A stretch of DNA of 5,295 bases from Chitinophagaceae bacterium (lineage in GTDB: Bacteria > Bacteroidota > Bacteroidia > Chitinophagales > Chitinophagaceae), in NCBI GenBank assembly GCA_025924755.1, contig JAICHT010000251.1, forward strand, positions 1-5,295. The letters are read 5' to 3'. Below, one piece after another: positions 1 to 5,295 of this stretch (position 1 is its first letter; each line of letters starts with the position of its first letter). A model generated the notes under the pieces. That model did no database searches and was not told the DNA's origin. It was given only the letters and a program-made list of their open reading frames with translations. Made by a program: the position numbers and the translations under genes.

Positions 1-57
1 AAATAAAACATAGAAGGCTGGCATAAAATTTTCAGCAACTATTTCAAAATCTATAAT

Positions 58-246
58 ATGGATAATTTAGAACTTAAAGGCAAATGGCACGAAATGAAAG
101 GAAAGGTAAAGCAGGCGCATGGAGATTTAACAGACGATGATTTAAGATATGAAGACGGAAAAGATGAAGAGCTGTTTGGCCGTTTACAAAAAAAGCTGGG
201 CAAAACACGTGATGAAGTGATACATTGGTTAAAATCGCTCGGATAA
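58..246 (+). CDS. CsbD family small stress-associated protein
   Basis: This complete 62-residue, highly charged protein consists almost entirely of one CsbD-like domain. The hallmarks visible are an N-terminal LKGKWHEMKGKVKQ segment (residues 6-19), a central LTDDDLRYEDGK stretch (24-35) and a C-terminal LFGRLQKKLGKT helix (39-50). Length and motif order match Bacteroidota CsbD-like proteins, which are usually 55-70 residues. It has no signal peptide or membrane segment, so it should be cytoplasmic. The family takes its name from a general-stress gene of Bacillus subtilis; its biochemical role is unknown, and a stress role here is inferred from family membership. The ATG at 58 is the only sensible start. 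No Shine-Dalgarno sequence precedes it, only A/T-rich DNA, as is usual for Bacteroidota. The gene is followed 4 bases later by a terminator, so it is probably monocistronic. No convincing promoter was seen in bases 1-57. Confidence 0.9.
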   Translation: MDNLELKGKWHEMKGKVKQAHGDLTDDDLRYEDGKDEELFGRLQKKLGKTRDEVIHWLKSLG

Positions 247-250
247 TATC

Positions 251-274
251 AAAGCTCCAAAAGGAGCTTTTTTT
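251..274 (+). terminator. Intrinsic terminator after the CsbD gene
   Basis: A perfect 8-bp stem, AAAGCTCC (251-258) with GGAGCTTT (263-270), encloses an AAAA loop and runs into a T-tract through 274. It starts 4 bases after the CsbD stop codon. It should end the CsbD transcript and separate it from the ABC-F gene beginning at 304. Confidence 0.85.
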
Positions 275-291
275 ATGCCTTTCTATAACCG

Positions 292-299
292 TACTTTTG
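292..299 (+). promoter_or_regulatory. Possible Bacteroidota -7 element upstream of the ABC-F gene
   Basis: TACTTTTG matches the Bacteroidota -7 consensus TAnnTTTG exactly and lies just 4 bases before the ATG at 304. No exact TTTG -33 box is present at the expected 19-21-base spacing; only the T-tract of the preceding terminator (268-274) lies there. If the element is used, transcription would begin at or next to the ATG and give a leaderless message. The short motif could easily occur by chance, so this is a weak call. Confidence 0.3.
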
Positions 300-303
300 C
301 CGC

Positions 304-804
304 ATGCATTATGTATCAGCGCAGGATATCAGTAAATCCTATGGAATAAAGCCGTTGTTCGATCATATTTCTTTTAATTTATCGGAAGGCGAAAAGGTGG
401 CGCTTATTGCCCGCAACGGTGCCGGAAAATCTACCTTATTAAAAATTATTGGCGGTAAAGAAACTGTAGACGAAGGTAAAATCTGGATTAATAAAAATGT
501 AGAAACAGCCTTTTTTGAACAAGACCCCGATTTAATAGAGGACGCCACGGTATTGGATAATATCTTTCATCATAGCCATCCTGTTATCAATATCATCAAA
601 GAGTACGAACTGGCTGTAGAGTCGGGAGATGAACAAGCTATCAGCCATTGCATTATGCTAATGGATGAAGTGAATGCGTGGGATTTTGATGCCAAAGTAA
701 AACAGATATTGGGCAAGCTTAATATTCACGCCCTTCAACAGAAAGTAGCTACCCTTAGCGGCGGCCAAAAAAAAAAGGATTGCCCTGGCCCGAACCCTTG
801 TTGA
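304..804 (+). CDS. uup: Uup-like ABC-F ATPase, N-terminal fragment (frameshifted)
   Basis: This is the first part of a two-cassette ABC-F ATPase, a soluble protein class without transmembrane domains whose members act on ribosomes; Uup has also been linked to transposon excision and branched DNA in E. coli. The 166-residue frame opens with MHYVSAQDISKSYG, a typical ABC-F beginning, which supports the ATG at 304. The Walker A loop is ARNGAGKST (residues 36-44); the first glycine of the usual GxxGxGKS is alanine, a variant I recall from other Bacteroidota homologues. The Q-loop glutamine lies in FFEQDPD (70-76). Signature motif LSGGQKK (151-157) is reached, and then the frame leaves the family sequence: the last nine residues, KDCPGPNPC, are non-native and end at TGA 802-804. 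The true frame resumes after the A10 tract at 767-776. Corrected, the product is 624 residues, normal for Uup-type proteins. The fragment alone lacks Walker B and the second cassette and should be inactive. Confidence 0.85.
   Translation: MHYVSAQDISKSYGIKPLFDHISFNLSEGEKVALIARNGAGKSTLLKIIGGKETVDEGKIWINKNVETAFFEQDPDLIEDATVLDNIFHHSHPVINIIKEYELAVESGDEQAISHCIMLMDEVNAWDFDAKVKQILGKLNIHALQQKVATLSGGQKKKDCPGPNPC
767..776 (+). other. A10 homopolymer frameshift site in the ABC-F gene
   Basis: Ten consecutive A residues follow the CAA-starting C at 766, inside the codons for LSGGQKKR. Family sequence requires nine A's (CAA AAA AAA AGG, Gln-Lys-Lys-Arg). The tenth moves the ribosome out of frame and to a stop at 802-804. 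Downstream, from 776, the alternative frame reads RIALARTLVDIG, the expected continuation, so only one base is in excess. Three explanations fit: a homopolymer sequencing or assembly error, a real inactivating insertion, or a slippery tract where RNA polymerase restores the frame in part of the transcripts. Confidence 0.85.
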
Positions 805-838
805 TATTGGCTTTGAGCATAAACACATCTTATTGATA

Positions 839-2179
839 ATGGATGAACCTACTAACCATCTGGATATTGAAATGGTGGAATGGCTGGAGCATTATTTAAG
901 TAAAGAAAACAGTACGCTTTTGTTGGTAACGCACGACCGTTATTTTCTAGATACCGTTTGCACCGAAATATGGGAGTTGAACCGTAGCGAGCTTTTTGTG
1001 TATAAAGGCAATTACGACAATTACCTGGAGAAAAAAGCACAACGGGAAGACAGCGAAGCAGCCAGCATTGATAAGGCAAAAAATTTATATCGCAAAGAAC
1101 TGGAGTGGATGCGTAAGCAACCCAAAGCCCGCACTACCAAATCAAAAAGCAGGCAGGATGCCTTTTACGAAGTAGAAGCCAAAGCCAAGCAAAAAGTAGA
1201 CGATGCTCAATTGCAGTTGCAAAGTAAAATGAGCCGGCTGGGTGGCAAAATTGCTGAACTTAAAAAAGTATATAAAAGCTTTGATGATAAGATAATATTA
1301 AAGGGCTTTGATTATACTTTTAAAAAAGGCGAACGGGTAGGAGTGATAGGAAAGAACGGGGCTGGAAAATCCACGTTCATCAATTTGTTGCAGGGGTTAG
1401 AGCAGCCGGACAGTGGGAAAATTAATATTGGCGATACAGTAGTGTTTGGCAATTACTCGCAACAAGGGCTGGCTATAAAAGAAGATATGCGGGTGATTGA
1501 GTACGTAAAACAATATGCGGAAAGCTTTCCATTAGCAAACGGTGGCAGCTTAAGTGCTTCGCAGTTTTTAGAACTTTTTCTGTTTCCTCACGAGCAACAA
1601 TATACCTACGTAAGTAAATTAAGCGGTGGCGAAAAACGACGACTGCATCTGCTAACTGTTTTATTCCGCAACCCTAATTTCTTAATATTAGATGAGCCAA
1701 CCAACGACCTGGATTTACCAACGCTTTCTGTATTGGAAAATTTCTTATTGGACTTTGCCGGGTGTTTGATAGTAGTAAGCCATGATCGTTATTTTATGGA
1801 CCGGTTGGTAGATCATTTGTTTGTTTTTGAAGGCGATGGTGATGTAAGAGACTATCCGGGTAATTATTCGCAATACCGAATATGGCAAAAAGACCAGGAA
1901 AATACAGAAGAGGCAATCAGTAAAAAGCAACCTCTTGAAGTAAAAGCTGAAAGCAATACGGTAAAGCGAAAGCTGTCCTATAAAGAGCAGCGGGAATTTG
2001 ATATGCTGGCGAAGGAAATTGCCGGGTATGAAGAAGAACGAAAAAAAGTGTATCAGCAACTAAGTGAAGCTAACTTGCCTTTTGAGCAACTTCAGCAATA
2101 TACCGAACGCATTGGCTTTCTAAACAAAGCAATTGACGAAAAAGAAATGCGCTGGTTAGAATTAAGTGAGCAGGCATAA
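839..2179 (+). CDS. uup: Uup-like ABC-F ATPase, C-terminal part (frameshifted)
   Basis: This is the continuation of the gene that begins at 304. The family sequence is actually in frame from 776 onward; ATG 839 is merely the first ATG and would make a 446-residue product lacking the first Walker A and signature. Numbering on the corrected 624-residue protein: Walker B 1 with IMDEPTNHLD and catalytic E181; H-loop 1 VTHDRYF with H210; an inter-cassette linker rich in basic residues around 240-305 (RKQPKARTTKSKSRQ), the segment that in ABC-F proteins reaches toward P-site tRNA; Walker A 2 GKNGAGKST (349-357); signature 2 LSGGEKRR (439-446); Walker B 2 FLILDEPTNDLD with E464; H-loop 2 VVSHDRYF with H493; and a C-terminal predicted coiled coil around 561-621, as in Uup. 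All elements of the second cassette are intact, with no other lesion, which suggests a recent or artefactual frameshift. Expression as a separate protein would need reinitiation 35 bases after the upstream stop and is doubtful. Assignment to Uup rather than another ABC-F subgroup rests on the C-terminal coiled coil and overall length. Confidence 0.85.
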   Translation: MDEPTNHLDIEMVEWLEHYLSKENSTLLLVTHDRYFLDTVCTEIWELNRSELFVYKGNYDNYLEKKAQREDSEAASIDKAKNLYRKELEWMRKQPKARTTKSKSRQDAFYEVEAKAKQKVDDAQLQLQSKMSRLGGKIAELKKVYKSFDDKIILKGFDYTFKKGERVGVIGKNGAGKSTFINLLQGLEQPDSGKINIGDTVVFGNYSQQGLAIKEDMRVIEYVKQYAESFPLANGGSLSASQFLELFLFPHEQQYTYVSKLSGGEKRRLHLLTVLFRNPNFLILDEPTNDLDLPTLSVLENFLLDFAGCLIVVSHDRYFMDRLVDHLFVFEGDGDVRDYPGNYSQYRIWQKDQENTEEAISKKQPLEVKAESNTVKRKLSYKEQREFDMLAKEIAGYEEERKKVYQQLSEANLPFEQLQQYTERIGFLNKAIDEKEMRWLELSEQA

Positions 2180-2193
2180 AAGATGTTTTCTAT

Positions 2194-2230
2194 AAATAAA
2201 AAAGCCCGCATGTAGCGGGCTTTTTTATTT
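2194..2230. terminator. Bidirectional intrinsic terminator between convergent genes
   Basis: A perfect 16-bp inverted repeat, AAATAAAAAAGCCCGC (2194-2209) with GCGGGCTTTTTTATTT (2215-2230), surrounds a 5-base loop ATGTA. The G/C core is flanked by an A-tract on the left and a T-tract on the right, so a GC hairpin followed by U's forms on either strand. It lies 15 bases past the ABC-F stop and 10 bases past the glutamine synthetase stop, so it can end both transcripts. Confidence 0.9.
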
Positions 2231-2239
2231 TAAATTGTA

Positions 2240-4429
2240 TTAGCGTAAGAATACCAGTTCACGATACTTAGGTAAGTACCACTCTTTATCGTCTACCAAC
2301 AATTCCAGTTTATCTACATGGTAGCGGATCTGATCAAAGAAGGCATCTTTTACCTGGTTGCAATAAGCAATTGCTTTTTCGCGGGTATTGGTAATACCAT
2401 TGCAAACCTTGCGGGCTTCAATCATTTTGGTTACCAACTCGCTTACTTTATTAATATGGCCGGAAATAACTTCTAATATCTGCTTTTGATTGATATAGGT
2501 GCTTTCAGGAAAATCTACCTCTTTAAATCCACGGATGTTTTTCACCAGCAAATTTTGGTAGCGAATAGCCGCCGGTAATATATGACTGGTAGCTAACTCG
2601 GCCATAATCCTGCTTTCAATTTGTACCTTTTTAATGTACTTCTCCAGCTCAATTTCATGACGCGCTTCCAACTCGGCATGAGTATAAATATTGTTGCTTT
2701 CAAAGAGGTGCTTCGCCTTTTCCGTAACCATAGCATCCAGAGCCAGTGGCGTAGTTTTTACATTTGGTAAGCCGCGGCGTGCTGCTTCGTCCTGCCATTC
2801 CTGGCTATATCCATCGCCTTCAAATAATATTTTTTCGCTGCTTACAATATACTCACGAATCACATGCATAATGGCGATTTCTTTTTTATCGCCTTTATCA
2901 ATTAAAGCGTCCACATCTTTTTTAAACTGTTTCAGTGTTTCTGCCATAATCGTGTTCAGCACGGTCATTGGGTTGGCACAATTGGATGAAGAGCCTACTG
3001 CGCGGAACTCAAATTTATTACCGGTAAAGGCAAATGGTGAAGTGCGGTTACGATCCGTATTGTCCAAAAATAATTCGGGGATGCTTTTATGGATATCCAT
3101 CTTCAGCATACTTTCATCAGTTTCATCAAATTTATCACCTACTCTTTCCTTTACTTCCTGTAATATTTTAGTAAGATATTGCCCGATGAAAACAGAAATG
3201 ATGGCTGGTGGCGCTTCATTGGCGCCCAGACGATGATCGTTTGGCGCAGAAGCAATAGAAGCACGCAATACATCAGCATAGTCATAAACAGCTTTGATGG
3301 TGTTTACAAAAAATGTCAAAAACATTAAATTGGTTTTTGGCGTTCTGCCCGGCGCTAAAAGGTTGATGCCGGTATCAGTAGCCATGCTCCAGTTGTTGTG
3401 TTTACCGTTTCCATTAATACCGGCAAATGGTTTTTCGTGAAACAACACTTTCAGTTTATGCCGGGTAGCCACACGGGTCATAATATCCATCAATAGGGTA
3501 TTATGATCAACTGCCAGGTTTACTTCTTCATATATAGGAGCACACTCAAATTGTGCCGGTGCTACTTCATTATGACGGGTGCGCAACGGAATGCCCAGTT
3601 TATAAGCTTCGTTTTCAAAATCACGCATAAAGGCATATACTCTTTCCGGAATTGATCCAAAGTAATGATCTTCTAATTGCTGGCCTTTGGCGGAGCTATG
3701 CCCAAAAACGGTTCTGCCGCACATTACTAAATCGGGACGGCCGTTAAACAATCCCTCATCAATTACAAAATATTCCTGCTCCCAACCCAACGTAGCGGTT
3801 ACTTGTTGAACGTTTCTGTCAAAGTAGTTGCACACATCTACTGCTGCATTATTTAAAGACTCCAAAGCCTTAATTAATGGTGCTTTATAATCTAAAGATT
3901 CGCCGGTATAAGAAACAAATATAGTGGGTATGCAAAGCGTTTTGCCATAGCCGATATCAAATATAAAAGCTGGCGAGGAAGGATCCCAGGCAGTATAGCC
4001 CCGGGCTTCAAATGTTGCTCGCAGGCCACCACTCGGAAAGGAAGAGGCATCCGGCTCTTGCTGTATCAGGGCATCACCGTCAAATTGCTCAATAGGAGTA
4101 CCATCACTTTTTATAGTAAAAAAAGAATCGTGTTTTTCGGCTGTAGTACCGGTTAATGGCTGAAACCAGTGAGTGTAGTGTGTTACACCTTTGCCTTCTG
4201 CCCAGGCACGAATGCCATTAGCTATTTGGCTGGCCATATCACGGTCTATTTTCTGGCCTAACTTTACAGAACCTAACAGGCTTTTGTAGGCTTCATCACT
4301 TAAAAATTGCCGGGCAAGTTGTGTGGTAAAAACGTTCTCGGCAAAAATAGCGGTGATTTTTGTAGTAGTATCAGGCACAACCGGTTTAGAATGTAGTAAG
4401 TTTTCTAGTGCAGTAAAGCGAAGCGACAT
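2240..4429 (-). CDS. glnN: Type III glutamine synthetase (GSIII, GlnN)
   Basis: Glutamine synthetase makes glutamine from glutamate, ammonia and ATP in the cytoplasm, the main entry of ammonia into metabolism. The 729-residue length is that of the large GSIII class (about 720-730), common in Bacteroidota, not GSI or GSII (about 350-470). Class features include the FPSGGLRATFEARGY block (131-145). Active-site segments, matched to GSI by motif: EQEYF (217-221, metal ligands E217 and E219), RHNEVAPAQFE (285-295, E288 and E295), AGINGNGKH (336-344, N339 and H344), RLGANEAP (400-407, flap glutamate E405), NRTSP (461-465) and FEFRAVGSSSN (473-483, E474 and R476). A long helical C-terminal region (about 500-729) is also GSIII-specific. 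An in-frame ATG at 4459 would add MFYFDQNFFV; I prefer 4429, because MSLRFTALENL is a typical GSIII beginning and the extension is encoded by leader-like A/T-rich DNA. There is no Shine-Dalgarno sequence. The gene is convergent with the ABC-F gene and probably monocistronic. No PII or transporter gene is adjacent, so nitrogen regulation cannot be judged from context. Confidence 0.96.
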   Translation of the reverse strand: MSLRFTALENLLHSKPVVPDTTTKITAIFAENVFTTQLARQFLSDEAYKSLLGSVKLGQKIDRDMASQIANGIRAWAEGKGVTHYTHWFQPLTGTTAEKHDSFFTIKSDGTPIEQFDGDALIQQEPDASSFPSGGLRATFEARGYTAWDPSSPAFIFDIGYGKTLCIPTIFVSYTGESLDYKAPLIKALESLNNAAVDVCNYFDRNVQQVTATLGWEQEYFVIDEGLFNGRPDLVMCGRTVFGHSSAKGQQLEDHYFGSIPERVYAFMRDFENEAYKLGIPLRTRHNEVAPAQFECAPIYEEVNLAVDHNTLLMDIMTRVATRHKLKVLFHEKPFAGINGNGKHNNWSMATDTGINLLAPGRTPKTNLMFLTFFVNTIKAVYDYADVLRASIASAPNDHRLGANEAPPAIISVFIGQYLTKILQEVKERVGDKFDETDESMLKMDIHKSIPELFLDNTDRNRTSPFAFTGNKFEFRAVGSSSNCANPMTVLNTIMAETLKQFKKDVDALIDKGDKKEIAIMHVIREYIVSSEKILFEGDGYSQEWQDEAARRGLPNVKTTPLALDAMVTEKAKHLFESNNIYTHAELEARHEIELEKYIKKVQIESRIMAELATSHILPAAIRYQNLLVKNIRGFKEVDFPESTYINQKQILEVISGHINKVSELVTKMIEARKVCNGITNTREKAIAYCNQVKDAFFDQIRYHVDKLELLVDDKEWYLPKYRELVFLR

Positions 4430-4579
4430 AACAAAAAAATTTTGGTCAAAGTAAAACAATCTTATACTAAAACGTAATTTTTTTTTGAATTTAAATTAAA
4501 AACTTTCAAATTTTTACACAAAATTTCTAAATTAAGTATTTATTTTAAAGTTTTTTAAAGTGTTGATTATTCAGGCATT
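4430..4579 (-). promoter_or_regulatory. A/T-rich leader and promoter region of glutamine synthetase
   Basis: This 150-base gap separates the upstream membrane-protein gene from the glutamine synthetase start. Bases 4471-4560 are only about 12% G+C. It should hold the glutamine synthetase promoter, read on the minus strand. Two imperfect -7-like elements are visible on that strand: TAAGATTG (4457-4464, one mismatch to TAnnTTTG) and TACTTTG (4447-4453, one base short in the spacer). Neither has a clear TTTG -33 box at the right distance, so the exact promoter is not identified. No terminator hairpin for the upstream gene was found here, so some read-through into the glutamine synthetase gene is possible. 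Confidence 0.45.
4543..4561. repeat. Tandem 9-bp direct repeat in the glutamine synthetase leader
   Basis: TTTTAAAGT occurs at 4543-4551 and again at 4553-4561, a period of 10 bases, close to one turn of the helix. A near-match in the opposite orientation, ACTTTCAAA (one mismatch to ACTTTAAAA), lies at 4502-4510. Such phased repeats can be regulator sites, but in DNA this A/T-rich short repeats also arise by chance. Confidence 0.5.
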
Positions 4580-5295
4580 TCATGAACTTTTCGCTTTCTT
4601 GCCTGTGCCTGCTAATATATTTCCTATACGGTTCCAGTCTATTAGTGCTACCATAGGTACGATAACAAACGGCCATACAACACTGCGGTACCTTACTATT
4701 GCTCCTACAAAGTTCACCGTATAGCCTATAGTAATAAATGTTGAAAAAGCAAAAAAAATACAGAAAAACAAAAACGGGTCAGGGCTTTTGATTTTTTCTC
4801 TGTAAAACAAAAAGACAATAAAAAGAAGCCATAAAAAGCCAATTTCAACGGCTGCTGCAAGAGACAACAGTTGTTTTACATCACTTGGGTAAGGCCGCAA
4901 TACTGCCAGATTCAATGCCTGCGGTGCAGTTTTTACAAAACTGATAAAAGAAGGTTGTAACTGAGTAACCGGCACATACGAGCCACCATGTAACTGCAAA
5001 AAGTCCTGTTGCTTGGTTACCACTGCTTGCGGAAAGTTAAGCTTTGGGTTAATATAATGAAGATTAAAAAATAAAAAGATGAAGATTCCGTAAACGGCAC
5101 AAAATGTTACAATCGGTTTCCAGCGCACTTTTCTTGAAATGCTCCAGGCTATAACTGCCGGTATCAAAATAATCAGAACGTAATTTCTTATCATCAAAAT
5201 CAAAAAGGTGCCAAGCAGTATTAAAAAAATACGGTAAACCTTAAATGTAGCCTCTTTAAACCCAAAATATAAATGGTACGTAATCAAAGCCAGGC
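4580..5295 (-). CDS. Polytopic membrane protein, C-terminal part (runs off window)
   Basis: The frame is open from the right edge of the window to the TGA at 4580-4582, giving about 237 residues of the C-terminal part; the N-terminus lies outside. Residue numbers here count from the TTG at 5287. About six hydrophobic segments are visible: 18-33, 36-50, 57-75, 140-162, 171-190 and 199-216. A longer polar stretch (about 78-137) containing LRPYP (130-134) lies between the third and fourth, and the tail is basic (KKAKSS). The pattern of a loop with RP(F/Y)P before a membrane helix, and NFVGAIVRYRS near the end before a final helix, resembles uncharacterised Bacteroidota membrane proteins often found with glycosyltransferases or annotated as O-antigen polymerase-like. 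That resemblance is from memory, so a role in surface glycan synthesis is only a suggestion. The gene shares strand with glutamine synthetase but is 150 bases upstream of it, so an operon is unlikely. Confidence 0.75.
   Translation of the reverse strand, partial: LALITYHLYFGFKEATFKVYRIFLILLGTFLILMIRNYVLIILIPAVIAWSISRKVRWKPIVTFCAVYGIFIFLFFNLHYINPKLNFPQAVVTKQQDFLQLHGGSYVPVTQLQPSFISFVKTAPQALNLAVLRPYPSDVKQLLSLAAAVEIGFLWLLFIVFLFYREKIKSPDPFLFFCIFFAFSTFITIGYTVNFVGAIVRYRSVVWPFVIVPMVALIDWNRIGNILAGTGKKAKSS

Noticed and set aside
363..548. Open frame of 61 codons on the minus strand
   Set aside because: It lies wholly inside the ABC-F N-terminal coding region, has a low-complexity translation without a recognisable domain, and is an antisense shadow.
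769..777. Programmed -1 ribosomal frameshifting on the A-rich slippery sequence
   Set aside because: A -1 shift leads into the frame that does not encode the ABC-F continuation; the geometry requires +1 (or loss of one A).
852..1079. Open frame of 75 codons on the minus strand
   Set aside because: It is antisense to the well-conserved ABC-F Walker B and H-loop region and its translation resembles no family.
1745..2059. Open frame of 104 codons on the minus strand with a hydrophobic-looking translation
   Set aside because: The Phe/Leu-rich translation is what antisense reading of Lys/Glu-rich coiled-coil codons gives; it overlaps the real ABC-F C-terminus.
833..2179. A separate gene starting at the TTG at 833
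   Set aside because: Family sequence is continuous in this frame from 776, upstream of that codon, so this is the rest of the frameshifted ABC-F gene, not an independent gene.
2691..3236. Open frame of 181 codons on the plus strand
   Set aside because: It is antisense to conserved glutamine synthetase sequence, is rich in Ser, and has no domain; it is a shadow of the real gene.
4430..4459. Upstream ATG at 4459 as the glutamine synthetase start
   Set aside because: The added residues MFYFDQNFFV are encoded by leader-like A/T-rich DNA and do not resemble GSIII N-termini; 4429 gives the normal family length.
5285..5287. TTG at 5287 as the true start of the membrane protein
   Set aside because: The frame stays open to the window edge and the first residues already look like the interior of a membrane protein, so the gene is truncated by the window.
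1..5295. Mobile element, CRISPR array, tRNA/rRNA or novel defence system
   Set aside because: No transposase or integrase, terminal inverted repeats, repeat-spacer pattern or RNA gene was seen; four recognisable gene loci and short intergenic gaps account for almost all of the window.

Overview
The window looks like an ordinary chromosomal segment of a Bacteroidota bacterium, most likely from the Chitinophagaceae or a related family. This rests on the type III glutamine synthetase, the style of the Uup-like ABC-F protein, the A/T-rich leaders without Shine-Dalgarno sequences, and a Bacteroidota-like promoter element (TAnnTTTG). The family assignment is inference, because no database search was possible.

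Layout from left to right: (1) a short upstream region and a 62-residue CsbD-family stress-type protein (58-246, +), closed by a compact intrinsic terminator (251-274). (2) A Uup-type ABC-F ATPase gene (304-2179, +) whose frame breaks inside an A10 tract (767-776), exactly at the first ABC signature motif. Removing one A gives one continuous 624-residue two-cassette protein. As written, the sequence encodes a 166-residue N-terminal fragment and a separate C-terminal frame. (3) A perfect 16-bp hairpin with U-tracts on both sides (2194-2230), acting as a shared bidirectional terminator between convergent genes. (4) A complete 729-residue type III glutamine synthetase (2240-4429, -) with all the expected active-site motifs. 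(5) A roughly 150-bp, extremely A/T-rich intergenic region holding the glutamine synthetase leader and a pair of 9-bp direct repeats one helical turn apart. (6) The C-terminal part of a polytopic membrane protein (4580-5295, -) that runs off the right edge and resembles uncharacterised Bacteroidota membrane proteins linked to glycan synthesis.

The genes do not form an obvious pathway. CsbD and the ABC-F gene are co-directional but separated by a terminator. The glutamine synthetase faces the ABC-F gene and is probably transcribed from its own promoter. I found no mobile element, CRISPR array, RNA gene or candidate novel system. The observation most worth checking is the homopolymer frameshift in the ABC-F gene: sequencing error, real lesion, or transcriptional slippage site.
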